11,075 nt of DNA from Syntrophus sp034006265 (GTDB taxonomy: Bacteria; Desulfobacterota; Syntrophia; Syntrophales; Syntrophaceae): positions 1 through 11,075 of the forward strand of contig JAVETB010000092.1 in the NCBI GenBank assembly GCA_034006265.1. Reading direction: 5' to 3'. The position numbers and the translations under genes were made by a program. Each line of letters opens with the position of its first letter. Within the stretch, counting starts at the first letter, position 1. The notes beneath the pieces are model-generated. The model was not told the DNA's origin and made no database searches. It saw only the letters and a list, made by a program, of their open reading frames with translations. Below, piece after piece: positions 6,443 to 11,075 of the stretch.

Positions 6443-6498
6443 TTCAAAATCATCCGGGGGCCCGCCTTCGCCCAGGCATGGCCCCCGGGGATTTTGAA
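6443..6498. repeat. Long GC-rich inverted repeat at the 5' end of the OmpA-family leader
   Basis: The left arm 6443-6462 (TTCAAAATCATCCGGGGGCC) pairs with the right arm 6480-6498 (GGCCCCCGGGGATTTTGAA) with one or two irregular positions. The inner GCCT/AGGC (6464-6467 and 6474-6477) can extend the stem. It starts about 9 bases after the predicted transcription start. It could be a 5' stabilising stem-loop of the mRNA, an early terminator giving a short RNA, or a bidirectional terminator; the T-run after it (ATTTTG) is too short for a convincing terminator. Confidence 0.75.
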
Positions 6499-6594
6499 GA
6501 GATGGATGCGGCATGATCTCTGGTGTGGCGGGATGGATAACCCGGTTATTGATCTTCGAAACGTAACAAATACATTCTTTTCAAGGAGGAAAAA

Positions 6595-7251
6595 ATGAAG
6601 AAAAAGGGTATGGCTGTTTTGCTCTGCATGCTGCTCCTGGGCGGTTGCGCGACGATGGAAAGCCAGACGAAAACCACCAAAGGAGCCGTTTACGGAACGG
6701 CCGGCGGCGCTGCAGCCGGAGCGGTCCTCGGACAGGTCATCGGCCGTGATACCAAGGGCACTCTGATCGGCACGGCCATCGGCGCAGCCGTTGGCGGAAT
6801 GGGAGGCGCCGCGGTAGGACGGATGATGGACAACCAGGAAAAGGATATGCGCAACGCTCTGGGGACGTCCGAAGCGGCCGCCGTTTCCCGTGAAGGGAAC
6901 CTCCTGGCGGTGACATTCAAGGGCGACGTCACCTTCGACACCAATTCGGCGGCAGTCCGGCCGGGGCTTTACTCTGAAATAGACCGGGTCGCCGGCGTGC
7001 TGACTCAGTACCCGAATACCCTCATCCGGGTGGAAGGCCACACGGACAGTGTCGGTTCCGAAAGCTACAATCTGGACCTTTCGAACCGGCGCGCCATGGC
7101 CGTGAAGAATCTGCTGGTTCAGCGCGGTGTGGCGGACAACCGAATCGAGGTGATCGGTTTTGGGGAAACGATGCCTGTAGCGGCCAATGAAACGGAAGCG
7201 GGACGCCAGAAAAACAGGAGGGTGGAGATCAAGATCGCACCCCAGACATAA
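6595..7251 (+). CDS. OmpA-family lipoprotein with glycine-zipper region
   Basis: A 218-residue outer-membrane lipoprotein that likely tethers the outer membrane to peptidoglycan. A basic n-region, hydrophobic core and lipobox LLGGC put the lipidated Cys at residue 18; Ala19 at +2 fits outer-membrane sorting. Residues 30-76 are a Gly/Ala-rich segment with repeated GxxxG-type spacing (glycine zipper), as in Pal/YiaD-like proteins. Residues 105-215 form the OmpA C-terminal domain: DVTFDTNSAAVRPG, VEGHTDSVGSESYN and LSNRRA, ending GFGETMPVAAN and NRRVEIKI. Asp151 and Arg166 correspond to the diaminopimelate-binding pair (15 apart, as in known OmpA domains). The ATG follows a perfect AAGGAGG. It has its own promoter and a terminator after it, so it is probably monocistronic with some read-through. 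Confidence 0.93.
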   Translation: MKKKGMAVLLCMLLLGGCATMESQTKTTKGAVYGTAGGAAAGAVLGQVIGRDTKGTLIGTAIGAAVGGMGGAAVGRMMDNQEKDMRNALGTSEAAAVSREGNLLAVTFKGDVTFDTNSAAVRPGLYSEIDRVAGVLTQYPNTLIRVEGHTDSVGSESYNLDLSNRRAMAVKNLLVQRGVADNRIEVIGFGETMPVAANETEAGRQKNRRVEIKIAPQT

Positions 7252-7301
7252 ACACCCGGACCATGTTAAACCCCGGTGCTGTCCGGAAAGCTGAAGAGGG
7301 G

Positions 7302-7349
7302 AAAACGCCAAGTTCGTCACGGAATCGGATGGCTTGGCGTTTTCTTTTT
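7302..7349 (+). terminator. Intrinsic terminator after the OmpA-family gene
   Basis: An 11-bp perfect stem, AAAACGCCAAG (7302-7312) with CTTGGCGTTTT (7333-7343), a 20-base loop, and a T-rich tail TTTTCTTTTT (7340-7349). It lies 50 bases after the lipoprotein stop. The tail runs directly into the AAGGA ribosome-binding site of the next gene at 7350, leaving no room for a promoter between them. Confidence 0.9.
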
Positions 7350-7360
7350 AAGGATCGGAA

Positions 7361-7831
7361 ATGAAAATGGATGTGGAGCTTTTCACCGCCATCGGGGTTC
7401 TCGTGGCCGCGCTGGCGATCATCCTCCTCTGGCGGACAGCCGATGGCCGTTACGGGAAAATTCAGCCCAGCAGAGAAGCGACGGAAGCCTACGAACAGTT
7501 CCGGGCGGAGGACCACCTGGCCTATTACGTCAGCGGTTCGGACGTGTATCCCACTGCCATAATCGGCATAGACAGAACCTGGACCCTGAATTCTGATTTG
7601 TGGAGACCCAGGGACCTCTCCGGCGGGAAGATGAAAGAATTGGTCCAGAATATGCGGGAGAAGTCGGCCATCCGCCAATCCACCCTCTTTGGTTTCGACC
7701 TTTTCGATCACCGGGGGGAAAATATCGGCAGTTGTTATTCAACTCTGGACGCCGTTACCATCGTCAAGATCACCGGGGAAAGGACCGTCGTCGTCTATAC
7801 CCCTCCCGTCGATACAGACAGAAATCCCTGA
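7361..7831 (+). CDS. Small membrane-anchored protein of unknown function
   Basis: A 156-residue protein I cannot name. Residues 6-23 form one hydrophobic segment (FTAIGVLVAALAIILLW) without a lipobox or a clear cleavage site, so it is probably an N-terminal anchor with the rest outside the inner membrane. The soluble part has YYVSGSDVYPTAIIGIDRTWTL (54-75), then SDLWRPRDLSGGKMKELVQNM, then DLFDHRGENIGSCYS. It reads like a compact alpha/beta domain, and I recall similar deltaproteobacterial hypothetical proteins with a YYxSG...AIIGID pattern, without being able to verify it. The ATG has AAGGA six bases upstream. Because the terminator of the preceding gene ends at that ribosome-binding site, expression probably depends on read-through or on a promoter farther upstream. 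Codon use matches its neighbours. Confidence 0.8.
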   Translation: MKMDVELFTAIGVLVAALAIILLWRTADGRYGKIQPSREATEAYEQFRAEDHLAYYVSGSDVYPTAIIGIDRTWTLNSDLWRPRDLSGGKMKELVQNMREKSAIRQSTLFGFDLFDHRGENIGSCYSTLDAVTIVKITGERTVVVYTPPVDTDRNP

Positions 7832-8177
7832 GAACATCGCAGCCCTTCCCTGAAAGGCCGGCAGCATTCCGAAGTCTCCGCGTGGACGCAGGCCGCAGAA
7901 AAATTCCAACGGAAAGACCCTGATCTACGGCTGCGCATTGCCTTAAATCTTAATTTCCTTAAGTAATATCCCTTAGGCCAAAAGAGCATTTTTTCGCCAT
8001 TCCCTGTTTGATTTTTCGCATAAAGGCTGATAAAGGCAGACTGAAAACGCTGGACGGAAAGCGCCGGCCAATATCTCCAACAGCCTTCAAACAGGCAGCG
8101 GCGGCGGGAATGTCCGCCTGTGAACAACGTTTGAAACCTGCAGCACTCGTGCGAAACAATCAGAACCTGGGGTATCC
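7832..8177. other. Intergenic leader region upstream of the hybrid kinase
   Basis: No gene is supported here; the open frames that cross it are short and lack ribosome-binding sites. Bases 7935-8040 are markedly AT-richer than the surroundings and probably hold the kinase promoter. I see only weak candidates, for example TTGATT at 8008 with GATAAA 15 bases on. Downstream, 8030-8125 is GC-rich and can fold, with ACAGGC (8091-8096) pairing to GCCTGT (8116-8121), so the kinase mRNA may have a structured leader. No U-tract terminator follows the 7361 gene. Confidence 0.5.
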
Positions 8178-10661
8178 ATGCGGAGTTTTCAAAACAGTTC
8201 CATCAGTCAAAAGTTGACCAGGATCATTCTGTTCACCTGCCTTGTCACCTTTTCCCTGTCCTCCTTTTTCATCATCGTCCACAAGGTTGTCAGCTATCGG
8301 AAAATCCTGGTGGAAAAGATCGACATCCTGGCAAACGTGACCGGACAGAGCATCACCGCGCCGCTTCTCGCCGGTGACTCGAAGGCAGCCGGCAGGATCA
8401 TGAAGATTCTGAAAGGGGACCCGCATATCCTGTCCGCCTGCGTTTACCACCAGGACGGGAGCCGTTTTGCCGCCTACCAGCGGCCTGATCTACCCCTTGC
8501 CACCGGCGGCGAATCCCGCTGGCCGTTGTGCCCTGCATCGATCACTCCGCAGCAGATGGGAAACCATGAGCTTTTCCGCGATCATGGGATCGAGGTGACC
8601 CGAACCCTGACATCCGGACAAGATTCCGTGGGGACTCTCCGCATCGTTTCGGACCTGAAGGGGGCCTATTCCCAGCTTTACGTGTATATCGCCGTCGCCA
8701 TCCTGATCCTGGCCCTGACTTCCCTGATGGCCTATCTCTTCTCCCGAAAACTCCAGGAGCTCATCTCGAAACCGCTCCTCCAGCTGGCCGATTCCATGCA
8801 GAGGGTCACCGATCAGAAAGATTTTTCGGTCCGGATTGACGGGCAGAGAAACGACGAACTGGGGACCCTCATGAACGGATTCAACAGGATGCTCTCGGAG
8901 ATCAGCCTCCGTGATGAACAGAGGAAAAGGGACAGGGAGGAGCTGGAGCTCCGTGTACAGGAGCGAACGGTAGATCTCGTCAAGGCCAACAGGAAACTTG
9001 CCCAGGCGGAACTGATCGCCCGCGAGAACGAGCAGTGGCAGAGGGTCCTTCTCCAGTCGGTCATGACGGGGATCTTTATCGTCGATGCCGCCACCCGCAA
9101 AGTCCTCTATGCAAACGAAATCACCTGCAGGCTCTCCGGAAGGACAGAGGAAGAGCTTGTCGGATCGGTATGCCACGGGACCATCTGCCCGGCCGAAGCG
9201 GGTCGGTGCCCGTTTTTGAATCTGGGGGAAAGGACCGACCACTCGGAGCGGATGCTTCTCACAGCCACCGGGGATTCTATCCCCATCATCAAAAACGTCG
9301 TCCGGATCGATTACCGGGGAAGAGATTTCCTGCTCGAGAGCTTTATCGACATTACGGACATGAAACGGGCGGAACAGGAGCTGCTTCAGGCAAAGAACAT
9401 GGCGGAAGCGGCGAATCTTGCAAAATCCAAATTTCTGGCGAACATGAGCCACGAGATCCGCACTCCCATGAACGGCATCATTGGCTTCCTGGAGCTTCTC
9501 CAGAGAGAGGAGCGCCTGACGCGTCAGCAGCACCGATACGTCGACACGGCGCTTTCCTCGGGGGAAACCCTGCTTTCGATCATCAACAATGTCCTCGATT
9601 TATCCAAGATCGAGGCGGGAAAAATGGAAATATCGAGCACAAAGCTCGACGCCGTTTCCCTCGTGCGGGAGGTGGCCGAATTTTTCAGAGAACCGGCGCA
9701 CAGAAAGGGTCTGGAACTGGTCATTTCCGTGGGGAAGGGGCTTCCCCCGGCGCTTCGGGGAGACCCTGTCCGCTTGAGGCAGGTGCTCGTCAATCTCGTG
9801 GGAAATGCGGTCAAGTTCACGAGGCGGGGGAAAATTTTTATCTCCGTGTCCATGGAGCGGGAGGACGAAGACGCGGCTTGTGTCAGGTTCGAGGTCATGG
9901 ACACGGGCATCGGGATTGCCCCGGAGGCGCAGTCGAGAATTTTCAAAGCCTTCTCCCAGGAGGACGACTCCACGACCCGCCGGTATGGAGGAACAGGCCT
10001 GGGGCTTGCGATTGCCAGCCAGCTCGTCTCCATGATGGGTGGGACCATCGAGGTTGAAAGCGCGCCGGGGAGAGGGTCCGCATTCCGCTTCACTGCGCAC
10101 CTCGAAAAACAGAGCGCCATTCCGGCCCCCCCCGGAACCCGGATCTTGCCGGAATCCCTTCCAGGTCCCGTCTCCTCCAGCGGGAAAGGCGACACGGGAA
10201 TCTTCTCGGCTTTCCGAATCCTTTTGGCTGAAGACAACCCCGTTAACCAGGCGGTCGCCACAGCCATGCTGAACTACTTCGGCTGTCACATCGACGTGGT
10301 GGAGGACGGTCTGGGAGCCGTTGATGCCTGGGCCTCCAGGCATTACGACCTCATCTTGATGGACTGCCAGATGCCGCGGATGGACGGCTATGAAGCGACC
10401 CGGGAAATCCGGAAACGGGAGAAACTTGGTGAAGGAAAATCCAGGTACCGCCGGGTCCCCATTGTCGCGCTAACGGCCCATGCCCTGGAAGGCGACCGCA
10501 AAGCCTGCATGGACGCGGGAATGGACGATTATCTCAGCAAACCTTACAAAGCCGATCAGCTCCATTCCATCCTCTTTCGCTGGCTCATTTCACCGTCGGA
10601 CGGGAATTTGGATGGCGGTTTTGAAAAGGCCGCCCTGCCGGCCGGCATGAAAAGACTCTAA
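8178..10661 (+). CDS. Hybrid sensor histidine kinase (CHASE8-like, HAMP, PAS, HisKA, HATPase, REC)
   Basis: An 827-residue membrane sensor kinase. Order: TM1 (about 14-36); a periplasmic domain resembling CHASE8 (about 37-165), with the ITAPLLAGD segment; TM2 (167-189); HAMP (about 190-243) followed by a coiled coil; a PAS domain (about 288-397) with a Cys cluster (332, 337, 344); HisKA with phosphoacceptor His425 in ANMSHEIRTPMNG; HATPase with the N box Asn543, DTGIG (Asp575), and GGTGLGLAI (604-612); and a C-terminal receiver with Glu685-Asp686, phosphoacceptor Asp729 in ILMDCQMP, Thr766 and Lys788. All catalytic residues are present. There is no HPt domain after the receiver and no response regulator in the window, so phosphotransfer partners must lie elsewhere. 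The start has only a weak GGGG ribosome-binding site. Signal and output are unknown. Confidence 0.93.
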   Translation: MRSFQNSSISQKLTRIILFTCLVTFSLSSFFIIVHKVVSYRKILVEKIDILANVTGQSITAPLLAGDSKAAGRIMKILKGDPHILSACVYHQDGSRFAAYQRPDLPLATGGESRWPLCPASITPQQMGNHELFRDHGIEVTRTLTSGQDSVGTLRIVSDLKGAYSQLYVYIAVAILILALTSLMAYLFSRKLQELISKPLLQLADSMQRVTDQKDFSVRIDGQRNDELGTLMNGFNRMLSEISLRDEQRKRDREELELRVQERTVDLVKANRKLAQAELIARENEQWQRVLLQSVMTGIFIVDAATRKVLYANEITCRLSGRTEEELVGSVCHGTICPAEAGRCPFLNLGERTDHSERMLLTATGDSIPIIKNVVRIDYRGRDFLLESFIDITDMKRAEQELLQAKNMAEAANLAKSKFLANMSHEIRTPMNGIIGFLELLQREERLTRQQHRYVDTALSSGETLLSIINNVLDLSKIEAGKMEISSTKLDAVSLVREVAEFFREPAHRKGLELVISVGKGLPPALRGDPVRLRQVLVNLVGNAVKFTRRGKIFISVSMEREDEDAACVRFEVMDTGIGIAPEAQSRIFKAFSQEDDSTTRRYGGTGLGLAIASQLVSMMGGTIEVESAPGRGSAFRFTAHLEKQSAIPAPPGTRILPESLPGPVSSSGKGDTGIFSAFRILLAEDNPVNQAVATAMLNYFGCHIDVVEDGLGAVDAWASRHYDLILMDCQMPRMDGYEATREIRKREKLGEGKSRYRRVPIVALTAHALEGDRKACMDAGMDDYLSKPYKADQLHSILFRWLISPSDGNLDGGFEKAALPAGMKRL

Positions 10662-10827
10662 GGCCAGCCTTCTTCCACCCATAAACCGGAGAGGACCATC
10701 CGGACATTCCGCCAGCCGCCGGTAGACCTCCCGGTGCGCCCCCGCTCCATTCAAGCCCCACCCCCGCCGGTAATGGGTTTTCGGCCGCCTGGCCTCAGCC
10801 AACAGCCAACCCCCATCGTTAAACGGG

Positions 10828-10889
10828 CGCGATAATCTGCACCCGGAAACGTCACGGACGCGCAGGATACTACCTGCGGCGTTATCGCG
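10828..10889. repeat. Nested inverted repeat (possible structured RNA)
   Basis: Outer arms CGCGATAA (10828-10835) and TTATCGCG (10882-10889) are exact reverse complements. Inside them, CGCAGG (10861-10866) and CCTGCG (10873-10878) form a second exact 6-bp stem with a six-base loop ATACTA. No T-tract follows, so it is not a typical intrinsic terminator. It may be a structured RNA element or protein-binding site; the function is unknown. Confidence 0.6.
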
Positions 10890-10922
10890 GCTTTATAAAC
10901 ATCTTATCCTCGATTTTCCCGA

Positions 10923-11075
10923 ATGGAGACATTTCAAAAAAGATCCAAGTCAGGCACACCAATTGCTGCATCTCGTAATGCAAATGCGATAAATACAATA
11001 AAATCGTGTGGAAGGAAGAACATACCGGAACAGCGTGCCTTTTCTGGAAATTTTTTCCGGAGGCGCCTGAGCGGG
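10923..11075 (+). CDS. Doubtful partial ORF running off the right edge
   Basis: An ATG-started frame of 51 codons, open at the window end, beginning METFQKRSKSGTPIAASRN. It is basic and low in hydrophobic residues. There is no Shine-Dalgarno before the ATG, and base composition changes within the frame. I do not recognise the product; it could equally be non-coding sequence or part of a genomic repeat. Confidence 0.15.
   Translation, partial: METFQKRSKSGTPIAASRNANAINTIKSCGRKNIPEQRAFSGNFFRRRLSG

Larger units (their letters stand above)
10662..11075. other. Right-edge region after the kinase without a convincing gene
   Basis: The first 160 bases after the kinase stop are GC-rich and hold no T-tract terminator. 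The stretch 10828-10889 is a nested inverted repeat. From about 10890 the base composition becomes AT-rich up to about 11010. An ATG frame at 10923 stays open for 51 codons to the window edge, but it has no ribosome-binding site. Two minus-strand frames over the same bases are also open for about 47-63 codons, so openness alone is weak evidence. The product would be Lys/Arg/Asn/Ser-rich and I do not recognise it. Confidence 0.5.

Noticed and set aside
6443..6498. Inverted repeat as a bidirectional terminator between the two divergent units
   Set aside because: The genes on either side diverge, so no transcript needs to end here, and the flanking T-runs are only four bases long; a leader stem-loop fits better.
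6335..6598. 87-codon plus-strand frame before the OmpA-family gene
   Set aside because: It runs across a near-consensus promoter, the leader hairpin and the Shine-Dalgarno of the real gene, and has no ribosome-binding site or recognisable product.
9035..10057. 340-codon frame overlapping the hybrid kinase on the same strand
   Set aside because: It is a frame shadow of the kinase, whose frame carries all the conserved catalytic motifs.
1..11075. CRISPR array, tRNA, rRNA or insertion sequence
   Set aside because: I found no regularly spaced direct repeats, no tRNA-like cloverleaf, no rRNA-like conserved sequence and no transposase or terminal inverted repeats by reading.

Overview
The window looks like a chromosomal segment of a Gram-negative, probably deltaproteobacterial (Desulfobacterota, Syntrophales-like) organism. 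The grounds are moderately GC-rich coding sequence, a lipobox-anchored OmpA/glycine-zipper lipoprotein, a BioA of the subfamily with a Cys-rich insert, a CHASE8-like/HAMP/PAS hybrid kinase, and fatty-acid-type genes inside a biotin operon. I recall that arrangement from delta-proteobacterial biotin regulons but cannot verify it here. The taxonomic call is an inference.

Region 1 (1-6195, minus strand) is one tightly packed operon. In transcription order it runs bioA, a hotdog-fold protein (H1), an acyl carrier protein, a nitroreductase-family flavoprotein, a FabF-like ketosynthase, a second hotdog-fold protein (H2), bioF and bioD (cut by the left edge). Gaps are 4-17 nt and several genes overlap. 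The operon is headed by a perfect 9-bp inverted repeat, TTGTCAACC-N14-GGTTGACAA, which is a textbook BirA operator. It overlaps the -35 box of a sigma70-type promoter, so the acyl-chain genes should be biotin-repressed together with bioA/F/D. The simplest reading is a dedicated acyl-ACP assembly module feeding pimeloyl-ACP (or a relative) to BioF. No ketoreductase, bioC, bioH-type esterase or bioB is visible in the window.

The most interesting point is the pair of hotdog proteins. When both are placed on FabZ, H1 keeps the catalytic His (HFPG...PG motif) but has Ser where the acid should be. H2 keeps the acid and Gln (LEALAQAG) but has Ala where the His should be. FabA/FabZ active sites take His from one subunit and the acid from the other, so an H1:H2 heterodimer would rebuild exactly one complete dehydratase site.

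Region 2 (6196-7831, plus strand) begins with a near-consensus sigma70 promoter (TTGACT-17-TATAAT). It is followed by a long 5'-proximal hairpin in the leader and an OmpA-family lipoprotein gene with a perfect Shine-Dalgarno. A strong intrinsic terminator follows, abutting the ribosome-binding site of a small conserved-looking membrane-anchored protein of unknown function.

Region 3 (7832-11075, plus strand) has a structured leader and an 827-residue hybrid sensor histidine kinase with no HPt domain and no adjacent partner. The last 414 bases hold a nested inverted repeat and at most the 5' end of an unconvincing ORF.
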